This document shows positions 45,184 through 54,235 of a stretch of 64,000 nucleotides of DNA, piece after piece. Where the stretch lies: contig JACSSC010000018.1 in assembly GCA_014879445.1 (NCBI GenBank), positions 128,706 to 192,705 on the forward strand, read 5' to 3'. The notes below the pieces were generated by a model. It saw nothing but the letters and a program-made list of their open reading frames with translations. It ran no database searches and was not told where the DNA came from. The stretch comes from Candidatus Competibacteraceae bacterium. GTDB lineage: Bacteria > Bacteroidota > Bacteroidia > CAIKAF01. Position numbers and translations under genes: made by a program. Numbering within the stretch: position 1 is the first letter of the stretch; the number at the start of each line of letters is the position of its first letter.

Positions 45184-46809
45184 ATGAAAATGAAACTCAT
45201 GATTCTCATTACAATGTTGCTCAGCTCGATGAGCATCCGGGCAAGCATTTCGCCTGTGTATCAAGGTCAGGTTACTGACTCAAATAACAATCCGGTACCC
45301 GGTGTGCCGATTGTAATTCTAAATAATTGCACGAACCAAACCTATACAACTTATACAGATGTGTTAGGCAATTATTTCTACCAGGACTCTTTATTCAACA
45401 ATCCGCAGCAATGCGAAATCATTATCATTGCTATGGATTCAATAAATTGTGCAGACACGATTTCTTTTTGGATTAATCCATCTATGAATGGAGTAGTTAC
45501 ATTCACCAATAACCTGTCGTTGCAATGTTCGGGTAGTGGATGCAATATTGCATGGGGCTTCACGACCAATCCGGTTGATGCCTGCATGTTTGATTTTTGG
45601 CATCAAGGAAGTTTGGCTACTTGGTATTTTACTGACAATAATACAACAACGACATCATCTCAGACCTTTCCTTCATATTCTTGGAATGCATCTGGCACCT
45701 ATCAGGTATGTATTGAATTTCCTAATTGTGCACCACAATGTACAAACATTACCGTAACGCCAAATTGTCAAGGAAGCTCATCTGTTTGTAATACGGCATG
45801 GGGTGTTTATTTTCTAAGCTCTTGCACAATACAGATGTGGCACCAGGGCAATACCAGTGCTTTTTGGCAAGTTACAGGCCCCAATACCAATTATCAATCA
45901 ACAGATGTTATGCCTCAATTGAGTTTTAATCAAACCGGCACTTATATTGTTGAATTGATATTAGATTCCTGTTATTATGTTGATACGCTTTATGTTGATT
46001 CTGTTTGTGGTAATGCATACCCTTGTAATATCAGCTGGGGATATAGTGCGGTACCCAACAACGGATGTGCATATCAATTTTGGCATCAAAGCAGTTCGGC
46101 CATTTGGTATTTTACGACCCCCAACGGCACAACTACCACCACACAAAATTTTCCCGTATTTAGTTGGAATGCACCTGGCACTTATCAAGTATGTGTTGAG
46201 TTTCCAAACTGTGCCATTCAGTGTACAACAATTACAGTTACACCTAATTGCACCAATAATAATACAAGTTGCATGGCCTATTTCACTTGGTATGTTGACC
46301 CAACTACTAATGAGACATACATCAACAATCTCTCTACCGGATCGCCTATTCAATACAGTTGGGATTACGGTGATGGCAATGGAGGTTTAGGGTATAATCC
46401 TTCGCATACATACAATTCGCCAGGGTGGTATTTGGTTTGTCTTACTATAGGAACACCCAATACCCCATCTTGTTATGAAACATATTGTGATACAGTTTAT
46501 ATTCCATCAGCGCAACTTAGAATTAATGGACCGGCATTTATTGAAGCGGAGAATGAAATTTCTGTACTTGAAATTTATCCCAATCCGGCTACTGATCAGA
46601 TTCATATCAGCGTGCCTGATTTATTTCAAGGGGATGTTGCAATTGAGATCATCGGAATTAGTGGGAAGTTCATGAGGTCATTAAGTAAGAAGATAAATGC
46701 TGATTCAATATTGACAATAGGAGTTGAAGATTTATCATCGGGCATTTATATTCTTCGATTTACAGATCAGCAAAGCGGAAAATCATTTCAAAGTAAGTTT
46801 ATAAAATAG
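45184..46809 (+). CDS. Secreted protein with three cysteine/tryptophan repeats, PKD domain and T9SS sorting domain
   Basis: The 541-residue protein has a signal peptide (MKMKLMILITMLLSSMSIRA), an N-terminal Ig-like/CarboxypepD-type domain (~24-112), then three repeats at ~116-195, ~199-277 and ~278-358. Each begins with CN-x-x-W-G and contains M/F-x-F/M-WHQ and an SWNAxGTYQVC-type strand; the first and third are most alike. Residues ~362-435 form a PKD-like domain (YSWDYGDGNGGLGYNPSHTY) and the last ~80 a type-A T9SS domain (EIYPNPATDQIHISV ... DLSSGIYILRF). Expected at the cell surface; likely adhesion or carbohydrate contact, function unknown. A -7-like GATATTTG lies near 45150. Confidence 0.85.
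   Translation: MKMKLMILITMLLSSMSIRASISPVYQGQVTDSNNNPVPGVPIVILNNCTNQTYTTYTDVLGNYFYQDSLFNNPQQCEIIIIAMDSINCADTISFWINPSMNGVVTFTNNLSLQCSGSGCNIAWGFTTNPVDACMFDFWHQGSLATWYFTDNNTTTTSSQTFPSYSWNASGTYQVCIEFPNCAPQCTNITVTPNCQGSSSVCNTAWGVYFLSSCTIQMWHQGNTSAFWQVTGPNTNYQSTDVMPQLSFNQTGTYIVELILDSCYYVDTLYVDSVCGNAYPCNISWGYSAVPNNGCAYQFWHQSSSAIWYFTTPNGTTTTTQNFPVFSWNAPGTYQVCVEFPNCAIQCTTITVTPNCTNNNTSCMAYFTWYVDPTTNETYINNLSTGSPIQYSWDYGDGNGGLGYNPSHTYNSPGWYLVCLTIGTPNTPSCYETYCDTVYIPSAQLRINGPAFIEAENEISVLEIYPNPATDQIHISVPDLFQGDVAIEIIGISGKFMRSLSKKINADSILTIGVEDLSSGIYILRFTDQQSGKSFQSKFIK
45529..46254 (+). repeat. Three tandem protein repeats encoded in DNA
   Basis: Three units of about 240 bases (45529-45768, 45778-46014, 46015-46257 approximately) encode WHQ-containing domains. 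Units 1 and 3 share long stretches of sequence encoding GTYQVC(I/V)EFPNCA and ITVTPNC; unit 2 is diverged and lacks these. The boundaries are estimates from the protein. Confidence 0.6.
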
Positions 46810-46837
46810 ACATATGGGGGTATGTTTCATAGAAGAG

Positions 46838-46864
46838 GAGGGCAGATTATCTGCCCTCTTTTTT
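46838..46864 (+). terminator. Rho-independent terminator after the T9SS repeat protein
   Basis: GAGGGCAG (46838-46845), loop ATTAT, CTGCCCTC (46851-46858), then a T-run into 46864. It also sits at the 3' side of the convergent minus-strand gene ending at 46871. Confidence 0.85.
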
Positions 46865-46870
46865 AATCTA

Positions 46871-49246
46871 TTATTGTTGTTCAGGCGTTTTTGATGACGT
46901 GCTGCAGCTTATCATTTCAATTACTCCAATATCTCCATCAACGATAACCTCATCGCCAGTGCGAAGCAACTGTGTTATGTTGGGGATGCCCGTTATGGCA
47001 GGCATTTGGAGTTCACGAAAAATCATGGCTTCATTTGATAATGGATTCCCTACTTCAGAAATGATGCCGGCACAGTATCTGAAATAGGGGGCATATGACA
47101 AGTCAGTAAATGGCGTTACCAGCACTTCATTAGGCATTATTTTTCTAGCATCAGCTAAAGTATAAACAATACGAACTTTTCCTTTTGAAAGACCGGGACT
47201 CATTGGTGTGCCTTTGATAATGAATTGACCATCGTCAGTTGTGATTGAATCTCCACTGTCTATTGGATAAGGTTTGCCACTATAAAACTGCTTAAAATGG
47301 AATGATTTGCTAAGTTCAAATGAAGCTTTTCGGTTTATAATAATAGCATTCCAATTATCTACATTTGCGCTTTGCAGCATCAAGCCAATCTCCTCGTGTT
47401 TTAAATAGTATATATCATCAATATGATTTATAATTCCTTTTTCAATCAATTTTTGGGACAGTAAATGAAAAGCTCTTTTGATGCGATATGTTAAATCTGA
47501 AATTTGAGACAGGGAGTTGTCTCTTCTGATAATGGATCGTTGAAGTTGTAATACTAATATTTGAGTGATGTTCTTTTTAAAAATCCCCATGCCTTCGTAT
47601 GCCATATTTCTTGAATGTTCAATATTTTTATTTTTTTCATCAGCATGTTTTTCTTTTTGTAATGTTTCTTGCAAGAGTTGCACAAGTTTGTCAGGATTGT
47701 CTTTCAGCGAAGGGGTCATCAATTCGTATATATCGTCAGTAGTATGTCCAAATTGTTGAAGTAATTTTTTGTAGAGTGCTGCGATATTTTTAGGGGCAAA
47801 TCGAGTTATCATCAACAATGCATCTTCGCTGTTGGCAGATGAAAAGCCATTTTTAAAATTAGAATCCCTTTTGATCTCATTTACTAGCGAATACAGCAGT
47901 CGCAGGTATGTTGTACTTTTGTTATTAGAAATTAATGCAAATAAGTAATTAAGTTTTTGTACCTCTTTTTCATCAGGAACAGTACTTTTTGAGATGCTAA
48001 GTGAAAGGGCAGAGTAGTATGCCACGCAACCATATGAAAGTAGAAGATATGGATAGTAAATGTTTGGGAAGGCCTTTAAGGTATTATCAATCCAATTATA
48101 TATTGAATGTTCGTCAGATTTATCAATAGGTGGGATTTGACGAATTCCGAGTTCAATTTTTTTCTGTGTTAAATAGGGGGTCAGAAGTAATCGGATGTTA
48201 CGCAAAAAGTTTTTCCATCTAACGAAATCTGAAACCTGATATGGGGGTTTATGCAAACCAATAATTTGTCCGAAAATGAAAAATTCAAGATTATCGGTAG
48301 TGGTTCGTGCGATATAAATGCTTAAATCATGAATGGCAGTAACATTGATAAAAATCCTGTTGTAGAAGGATTTATAATACCGGCCAGCTATAGCCAAGTG
48401 TTTTGGAATGCCACTAGCGGTTGCATACTTAATAAAACAGGTGTCAACTAGTGGATAGAACACAGAAATAGAAAGAGGCGTATATGCGCCATGAAATGTT
48501 TCGTTTTGGCTACCATAAGAAAATAGTGTATTGTTATCACTTATTTCGGTGTCAAGGGCATTGATATGGTGGGCTTTAGATAAAGATAGCTTTTCTACAA
48601 AAAGGACAGTTAAGTTGTTTTTCTGATCAGCAGCCCATTCGATTCGAACCGGCCCCCATTTTTTTTCGATGGATTCGGCAAAATGTATCAGTTGAGAAGC
48701 CAAGCATTTATCTATCCACACAGGTATAAATGAGAATTGTTCAATGGAGTTTTTGTAAAGCGAAAAGCTAGTAGCTCGTTTTGACGTATCTGTAATAACA
48801 GAGGATGGGAAAGTAATTTGAAAAAAAAATTTATCACGTCTTTCCGAAATTAAATCAGCTGTATGAATAATCCCCTGGGTATAGCTAGGGTAAACAGGGT
48901 GAATGAAAATCTCAATATATGTTGCGTTTTGACGCGTATCATTGTGTTTTTTATACGAATCATGTATGGCTTGATAAATGTGAAATGGAACGGATAATAG
49001 TTGAAAGTGAAACAACAAGGGTAGCTCTTCTGAGTGCTCATTGCCAATGATGATACGTAGTTTAATCAATGGCATTTTATAGGTTGAAAGCCAGTTTATA
49101 ATTTCAGAAATGAGAAAATCCTTTGGATGTGATTTGCGTTGATGAATGAATGGAGCAATGGCGAAATCGTCTGAATGATTAAGTTGTTTCATAAAAACAA
49201 ACGATTCGTGCCAATAATCGGTTGATATACTGCTCTGATGATTCAT
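46871..49246 (-). CDS. Degenerate PEP-utilising enzyme, rifampicin-phosphotransferase-like pseudoenzyme
   Basis: The 791-residue protein has the layout of the rifampicin phosphotransferase/PEP synthase family but key features are lost. The N-terminus lacks the VGGKGxxL start of the ATP-grasp domain and begins at a region matching its second half (YIEIFIHPVYPSYTQGIIHTAD and EWAADQKNNLTVLFVEKL, where the usual QARP is missing). The middle carries the RPH-like YGHxxDDIYEL block as FGHTTDDIYELMTPSLKDNP. The C-terminal swivelling domain reads GIISEVGNPLSNEAMIFREL, where the catalytic His that becomes phosphorylated is Asn738. The domain fold is clear, but phosphotransfer seems impossible. It may act as a scaffold or bind a ligand. 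Confidence 0.75.
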   Translation of the reverse strand: MNHQSSISTDYWHESFVFMKQLNHSDDFAIAPFIHQRKSHPKDFLISEIINWLSTYKMPLIKLRIIIGNEHSEELPLLFHFQLLSVPFHIYQAIHDSYKKHNDTRQNATYIEIFIHPVYPSYTQGIIHTADLISERRDKFFFQITFPSSVITDTSKRATSFSLYKNSIEQFSFIPVWIDKCLASQLIHFAESIEKKWGPVRIEWAADQKNNLTVLFVEKLSLSKAHHINALDTEISDNNTLFSYGSQNETFHGAYTPLSISVFYPLVDTCFIKYATASGIPKHLAIAGRYYKSFYNRIFINVTAIHDLSIYIARTTTDNLEFFIFGQIIGLHKPPYQVSDFVRWKNFLRNIRLLLTPYLTQKKIELGIRQIPPIDKSDEHSIYNWIDNTLKAFPNIYYPYLLLSYGCVAYYSALSLSISKSTVPDEKEVQKLNYLFALISNNKSTTYLRLLYSLVNEIKRDSNFKNGFSSANSEDALLMITRFAPKNIAALYKKLLQQFGHTTDDIYELMTPSLKDNPDKLVQLLQETLQKEKHADEKNKNIEHSRNMAYEGMGIFKKNITQILVLQLQRSIIRRDNSLSQISDLTYRIKRAFHLLSQKLIEKGIINHIDDIYYLKHEEIGLMLQSANVDNWNAIIINRKASFELSKSFHFKQFYSGKPYPIDSGDSITTDDGQFIIKGTPMSPGLSKGKVRIVYTLADARKIMPNEVLVTPFTDLSYAPYFRYCAGIISEVGNPLSNEAMIFRELQMPAITGIPNITQLLRTGDEVIVDGDIGVIEMISCSTSSKTPEQQ

Positions 49247-49382
49247 AACTGAGAGAATTCAGGTAAATATCGTGAATCCTTGTTAAAAATCAAAACTCAC
49301 TAATGTTCATCGTTGCATAATAAACATTTCTTATCAGGTTTTGTTAGATAATAACCTACCTGCCTAATAATAAACACATCAT

Positions 49383-50687
49383 ATGAAAAGCATAATTTTT
49401 TTAATTTTCTGTTTGGGCGCGTATTTCATTTCTAATGCCCAGACAAGCGATACGATACCTATTAAAAACGGGTATTTACAGGTTTCTTTTATTTCGCCTA
49501 TTTCCACAGCATGGAAAAACAGTATTAATCGGTATTATCATTTTTCACTTAATCTCGTTTATGGACGAACAGGTGGGGTGCAAGGTGTTGAAATGGGTTT
49601 CATTAATCAAACTCTTGGCAGGGTTAATGGATGGCAAACAGGAGCCGTTAATATTGTAAATGGGAAATTTAATGGGGTGCAAGTTGGTGTTTTGATGAAT
49701 GTAAATAAATCAAACACAAACGGATTGCAATTATCAGGATTGTGGACACATAATCAAGGAAATTTTTCAGGATTTCAGTTTTCATGGTTTGGTAACACAA
49801 CATGGGGCGATGTGTATGGGGCGCAGTTAAGTCATTTATGGAATCATTCAAATAAGTCGTTGTATGGTATTCAGTTTGCACTGGGGCCAAATACTGCGAA
49901 GCATCATGCATATGGCATTCAGTTTTCTGCCACAATGAATTATGCAGGATATAATCACAAGGGCATACAGTTTGCTTTTCTAGCCAATTATGTTGGCGGG
50001 CGCTCACAGGGGTTTCAAATCAGTCCTTTAAATATTGCACTAAAAGGTGCGGGTAACCAAATTGGGGTAATTAATTATACGGATTCGGCAACTCGATTTC
50101 AAGGGGGTTTAATCAACATTGCTCGTCGTTCGGGCGCTTTTCAAATAGGTTTGATTAATTATTCAGGCGACAATACCGTTGCCCCAATCGGATTAGTTAA
50201 CATTGTTAAAAAGGGGTATAACAAGCTCGAAATTTGGGGCGGAGAGTTACAATCATTCAACATTGCATTAAAAACGGGCGGGCGTAATGTATATTCAATT
50301 TTGAATGTTGGGATAAATCCTTTTACACCTAATTTTTTCTGGACAACCGGCTGGGGTGTGGGTGGTCATATTCCGGTTTATAAGCGATTGTATGTAGATT
50401 TGGATAATATAACTTCTTTAGTGCATATTAATGAAGCGTTTTCAATTGGTAAAGGGAAAAATACATTTCTCAATCAAACACGTTTTATGGCGGGCATATC
50501 TGTTCATAAACGTGTAGCAATTTTTCTTGGGCCGGTTGTGAATTTTTTATTTTCAGACAACAATCAACTGATTGACGGGAAAAACGGAATTGACTTAGCG
50601 CCTACATTCCGCACAGGATACGGGAAAGTTAATGACTATCAGTTTGCCATATGGCCTGGAATAGGTGGAGGTATTCGATTCTTCTAG
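49383..50687 (+). CDS. Surface-repeat protein of the LA_2272 type
   Basis: The 434-residue protein has a signal peptide (IIFLIFCLGAYFISNAQT) and, from ~55 to ~300, a series of short repeats of the form N/G-x-x-x-G-x-Q-x-G-x-x-N (GVQVGVLMNV, GLQLSGLWTHN, GIQFALGPNTAKHHAYGIQFSA, GFQISPLNIA, GGLINIARRSGAFQIGLINYSG). This pattern is that of LA_2272-type surface proteins and resembles a beta-solenoid or barrel. The C-terminal ~130 residues are barrel-like with glycine and aromatic residues. Probably outer-membrane or surface located; no function is known. Confidence 0.72.
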   Translation: MKSIIFLIFCLGAYFISNAQTSDTIPIKNGYLQVSFISPISTAWKNSINRYYHFSLNLVYGRTGGVQGVEMGFINQTLGRVNGWQTGAVNIVNGKFNGVQVGVLMNVNKSNTNGLQLSGLWTHNQGNFSGFQFSWFGNTTWGDVYGAQLSHLWNHSNKSLYGIQFALGPNTAKHHAYGIQFSATMNYAGYNHKGIQFAFLANYVGGRSQGFQISPLNIALKGAGNQIGVINYTDSATRFQGGLINIARRSGAFQIGLINYSGDNTVAPIGLVNIVKKGYNKLEIWGGELQSFNIALKTGGRNVYSILNVGINPFTPNFFWTTGWGVGGHIPVYKRLYVDLDNITSLVHINEAFSIGKGKNTFLNQTRFMAGISVHKRVAIFLGPVVNFLFSDNNQLIDGKNGIDLAPTFRTGYGKVNDYQFAIWPGIGGGIRFF

Positions 50688-50747
50688 CTAAAAAATGGGA
50701 TGTAATTCTATCAGAAAATTGTAACTTAGCATCCAAACTTACAGGTC

Positions 50748-51245
50748 GTGAAAACACTTATTTTAGATAATCGGCAAATACAGGAAAAGATTAAGCGACT
50801 TGCATTTCAGGTTTATGAAGAAAACTATACCGAAACTGAAATTGTACTAGCAGGCATTGCCCCCAATGGTTATCATATAGCTCGACAAATTGCATCATTA
50901 CTTATAGAGATTAGCCCTATACAAGTACATCTTATCCAGCTTATTGTTAACAAAGAAAATCCATTACAAAGTCAAATACAAAGTGACAAGTCGGAATCCT
51001 TTCATCTAGACAATCTAACTGTAATTGTTATTGATGATGTTTTGAATACGGGGAAAACCATGATCTACGGCATTAATTATTTGCTGGCTTATCCTTTGAA
51101 AAAAGTTCAGACATTGGTTTTGATTGATCGCGACCATAAACAATTCCCCGTATTGGCGCACTATATCGGGATGGCTCTTTCTACCAACCTGCAAGAGCAT
51201 GTAACTGTTATATTGAACGAAGAGATGGCAGTGTATCTTGAGTGA
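50748..51245 (+). CDS. Phosphoribosyltransferase (PyrR-like)
   Basis: The 165-residue protein has the PRPP-binding loop VIVIDDVLNTGKTM and the type I phosphoribosyltransferase fold. The arrangement and length suit PyrR-like uracil phosphoribosyltransferase/pyrimidine regulator proteins. No upstream pyr operon or leader is present to support a regulatory role, so a salvage enzyme or other PRT is equally possible. It starts with GTG at 50748, and the GNAT gene follows after 3 bases. Confidence 0.82.
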   Translation: MKTLILDNRQIQEKIKRLAFQVYEENYTETEIVLAGIAPNGYHIARQIASLLIEISPIQVHLIQLIVNKENPLQSQIQSDKSESFHLDNLTVIVIDDVLNTGKTMIYGINYLLAYPLKKVQTLVLIDRDHKQFPVLAHYIGMALSTNLQEHVTVILNEEMAVYLE

Positions 51246-51248
51246 TTG

Positions 51249-51773
51249 ATGTCTTCGAATTTTAATAATGCTGATTTTGTTTCATTATTTCTTCGTCTAC
51301 CTCGATACGAAGACCTTAACTTTCTTTTTTTGTTACATACAGATGAACGTGTTATGCGCTATACAGGAGAGCTTTGCTGGACGAATATCGAGGAATCAGA
51401 AGAGTTGATTACTAACGAAATTAAAGAATGTTCAACGGGTATTTGCCGTTATGTTGTTTGTTTGCCAAATGGCATACCGATTGGTTTTGCAGGTTTTAGA
51501 AAATGGAATTTTATGCCAGGCCCCATTGATATATCATTTCGTTTCAGGTATGAATATTGGAATATGGGCTATGCTTCCAAATGCATCGAATTGCTTAAAC
51601 AAATAGCCCTTCAGTCATTACAGTTAAATGCATTAAGAGCTCAAGTTCATCCCCAAAATACTTATTCTATAAGAGTGCTTGAAAAATGTGGGTTCAACTT
51701 CTCACATACTTTTAAATGGGAGAGTCAAATTTGGTTGGCTTATCAGATTATGCTGGCTGAGCAGGAAAGGTAG
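51249..51773 (+). CDS. GNAT family N-acetyltransferase (RimJ/RimL type)
   Basis: The 174-residue protein has the GNAT fold of the RimJ/L subgroup: RLPRYEDLNFLFLLHTDERVMRYTG, IGFAGFRKWNF, the acetyl-CoA loop of the type Y-x-x-x-GYASKCIELL, and VHPQNTYSIRVLEKCGF. The substrate is unknown. Two starts are possible: TTG 51246 (directly after the previous stop) or ATG 51249; I use the ATG. Its 3' end overlaps the convergent ftsH gene by 26 bases. Confidence 0.88.
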   Translation: MSSNFNNADFVSLFLRLPRYEDLNFLFLLHTDERVMRYTGELCWTNIEESEELITNEIKECSTGICRYVVCLPNGIPIGFAGFRKWNFMPGPIDISFRFRYEYWNMGYASKCIELLKQIALQSLQLNALRAQVHPQNTYSIRVLEKCGFNFSHTFKWESQIWLAYQIMLAEQER

Positions 51774-53745
51774 GTTTAGGGTTTTCTGGCTCGGGGTCAT
51801 GATTTGCATCAGGCCAAGGACGTTCGCCAAAAATCTCAACCAAATCTTCTCTATATAATATTTCCCTTTCTAATAGCCGTTCAGCAAGCACATCAAGTTT
51901 TTCTTTGTTCTCGGCCAAAATTTGAGTAGAGCGATGATAACAAGATTCAATCAGTTTTTTCACCTCCTCATCGATAATTTCTGCAGTTTTTTCGCTATAC
52001 GGTTTGCTGAATGTGTAATCTGATTGTCCGGTTGAGTCGTAATAACTGAGGTTCCCGATTCGGTCATTTAATCCATAAATGGTAATCATAGCATATGCCT
52101 GTTTGGTAACCTTTTCAAGATCGCTCAATGCGCCGGTTGATACTTTACCAAATTCAATTTGTTCGGCGGCTCTCCCACCTAAAGCAGCACACATTTCATC
52201 AATTAACTGGTCGCGTGTAGTAATCTGTCGTTCTTCGGGCAAATACCATGCAGCACCAAGTGATTGGCCTCGTGGGATAATAGTAACTTTAACCAGTGGG
52301 CTAGCATATTCAAGCAACCAACTAACAGTAGCATGTCCGGCTTCATGAAAGGCAATAGTTCGTTTTTCGCGTGGAGCTATAACCTTATTTTTCTTTTCAA
52401 GCCCACCAACTACACGGTCAATGGCATCATTAAAATCCTCTCGACTGATCTGTTGTTTGTTTTTTCTCGCTGCAATAAGTGCGGCTTCGTTACAAACATT
52501 AGCAATGTCGGCGCCAGAGAAACCAGGTGTTTGTTTGGCAAGTAAATCCACATCTACAGTATTATCGAGCCGAGTAAGCGGTTTCATATGCACTTTGAAA
52601 ATTGCTTTTCTACCAATCAAGTCAGGCAAATCAATAAATATTTGCCTGTCAAATCGTCCAGGCCGCAACAATGCCTTATCAAGAATATCGGCACGGTTGG
52701 TAGCAGCCAAAATAATTACGCCCGTGTTGGCCTCAAAGCCATCCATTTCGGTTAGTAGTTGATTAAGCGTATTTTCACGTTCATCATTTGCCCCTTGTAC
52801 AACAGATCTGCCACGAGCCCTGCCAATAGCATCAATTTCATCAATAAAAATGATAGCAGGGGCTTTTTCTTTTGCTTGCCTGAACAAATCTCGAACACGA
52901 GATGCGCCGACACCAACAAACATTTCCACAAAATCAGATCCTGATAAAGAAAAGAATGGCACTTTGGCTTCTCCGGCAATGGCTTTGGCTAACAATGTTT
53001 TTCCTGTGCCAGGTGGCCCTACCAGCAGAGCGCCTTTAGGAATTTTTGCGCCTAAGTCGGTATATTTTTTCGGATTTTTTAGAAAATCCACAATTTCTTT
53101 CAATTCAACTTTGGCCTCGTCTAATCCTGCTACATTGTCAAAAGTTATCAGCACATGCGTGTCTTTGTCAAAAAGTTTTGCTTTTGATTTTCCAATGTTA
53201 AAAATCTGCCCACCTCCGCCGCCGCCACTCATGCGTCGCATGATGAAAATCCATACAACCACCATCAATCCAATAGGTATTAACCATCCCAGCAAATCGC
53301 CAAACAAATTTTTACGTGTTTCATTGCGGATTTCAACATTGCGAGTATCAGGAAACTGCGACCATAGATCTTTTATTTCGCTATCAAAAAGCTGTGGCGA
53401 GCCAATGTTATAACGATAATGAGGCCCGGGATTTTCTCCGCCTAATGATTTCTCCTTAACCGACACATATTTTTCTTTAGACAATCGGTCGGGCAAAATT
53501 GTAATTTCAGCAAACTCATTATTTACAATGGTAATTTGCTTTACATCTAAATCTTTCATCATCTCGACAAACTCGTTTTTGTTTATCTCCTTGATAGATG
53601 TGCTGAAACTGCTATACAATTGCATACCTATAAATACGATAGCAATCAGAGCATAAATCCAATATAGATTAAAATTAAATCGTGGTTTTCGATTTCCGTT
53701 TTTGGAATGTTTTGATTCGGGTGTATTTTTTGACTGTTCGGCCAT
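51748..53745 (-). CDS. ftsH: ATP-dependent zinc metalloprotease FtsH
   Basis: FtsH degrades membrane and short-lived cytoplasmic proteins. The 665-residue protein has an N-terminal membrane helix ([17 protein letters not shown]), a periplasmic segment, a second membrane helix ([19 protein letters not shown]), a glycine-rich linker, the AAA module ([48 protein letters not shown]) and the zinc protease motif [10 protein letters not shown] with the third ligand in the E/D-rich helix after [14 protein letters not shown]. Lies downstream of rsfS in the same direction, the usual Bacteroidota order. Its gene overlaps the GNAT gene by 26 bases at the 3' end. Confidence 0.97.
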   Translation of the reverse strand: MAEQSKNTPESKHSKNGNRKPRFNFNLYWIYALIAIVFIGMQLYSSFSTSIKEINKNEFVEMMKDLDVKQITIVNNEFAEITILPDRLSKEKYVSVKEKSLGGENPGPHYRYNIGSPQLFDSEIKDLWSQFPDTRNVEIRNETRKNLFGDLLGWLIPIGLMVVVWIFIMRRMSGGGGGGQIFNIGKSKAKLFDKDTHVLITFDNVAGLDEAKVELKEIVDFLKNPKKYTDLGAKIPKGALLVGPPGTGKTLLAKAIAGEAKVPFFSLSGSDFVEMFVGVGASRVRDLFRQAKEKAPAIIFIDEIDAIGRARGRSVVQGANDERENTLNQLLTEMDGFEANTGVIILAATNRADILDKALLRPGRFDRQIFIDLPDLIGRKAIFKVHMKPLTRLDNTVDVDLLAKQTPGFSGADIANVCNEAALIAARKNKQQISREDFNDAIDRVVGGLEKKNKVIAPREKRTIAFHEAGHATVSWLLEYASPLVKVTIIPRGQSLGAAWYLPEERQITTRDQLIDEMCAALGGRAAEQIEFGKVSTGALSDLEKVTKQAYAMITIYGLNDRIGNLSYYDSTGQSDYTFSKPYSEKTAEIIDEEVKKLIESCYHRSTQILAENKEKLDVLAERLLEREILYREDLVEIFGERPWPDANHDPEPENPKPTFPAQPA

Positions 53746-53806
53746 GTGAATGAATCGTATTAAAAAGTGATTATTCGTGTTTGGGAAAATAACAAATATT
53801 ATTCAA

Positions 53807-54187
53807 TTAGGTTGTAACTGTTTTGGGATAAGTAACCTGAGCATCACCCCAAAGCTCTTCTATAGCATAGAAATCTCTAATTTCTGGCTGAAAAACGTGA
53901 ACAACCACATCAATATAATCTATTAGTATCCATTGTTTGTTTTCGTAACCCTCAACGTGCCATGGCTTCATCTTGGATTTTTTTCTAACTTCTTCAATGA
54001 CTGAGTCTGCAATTGATTCGACTTGCGTTGAGGAATTACCTGTACATATTACGTAATGGCTACAAATTGAATTTGAAATACCATCCAAATTCATTAATAC
54101 TATATCTGTTCCCTTCATGTCTTCAATGCCTTGAATAATGTTGTCTATTAGTTTTTGCTCTGTATTATTCTTTTTTGCTTTTGCCAT
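53807..54187 (-). CDS. rsfS: Ribosomal silencing factor RsfS
   Basis: RsfS binds L14 and blocks subunit joining when nutrients are low. The 126-residue protein has the signature DIVLMNLDGISNSICSHYVICTGNSSTQVESIAD, HVEGYENKQWILIDYIDVVVHVF and FYAIEELWGDA. It starts at ATG 54187 with a TAAATTTG -7 box 18 bases upstream on the minus strand. The ftsH gene follows after 61 bases, and birA is divergent. Confidence 0.95.
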   Translation of the reverse strand: MAKAKKNNTEQKLIDNIIQGIEDMKGTDIVLMNLDGISNSICSHYVICTGNSSTQVESIADSVIEEVRKKSKMKPWHVEGYENKQWILIDYIDVVVHVFQPEIRDFYAIEELWGDAQVTYPKTVTT

Positions 54188-54204
54188 TTTGTATTTTTAC
54201 TCAA

Positions 54205-54212
54205 CAAATTTA
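54205..54212 (-). promoter_or_regulatory. Bacteroidota -7 box for rsfS (TAAATTTG)
   Basis: Minus-strand TAAATTTG (CAAATTTA on the plus strand). Predicted transcript start near 54198, giving a short leader before ATG 54187. Confidence 0.5.
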
Positions 54213-54235
54213 CAATTATCTGCAAACTTCCATTC

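Noticed and set aside
54155-54235. birA start overlapping rsfS
   Set aside because: The prefix is a hydrophobic antisense reading of rsfS and its promoter region; ATG 54236 begins a complete type I ligase.
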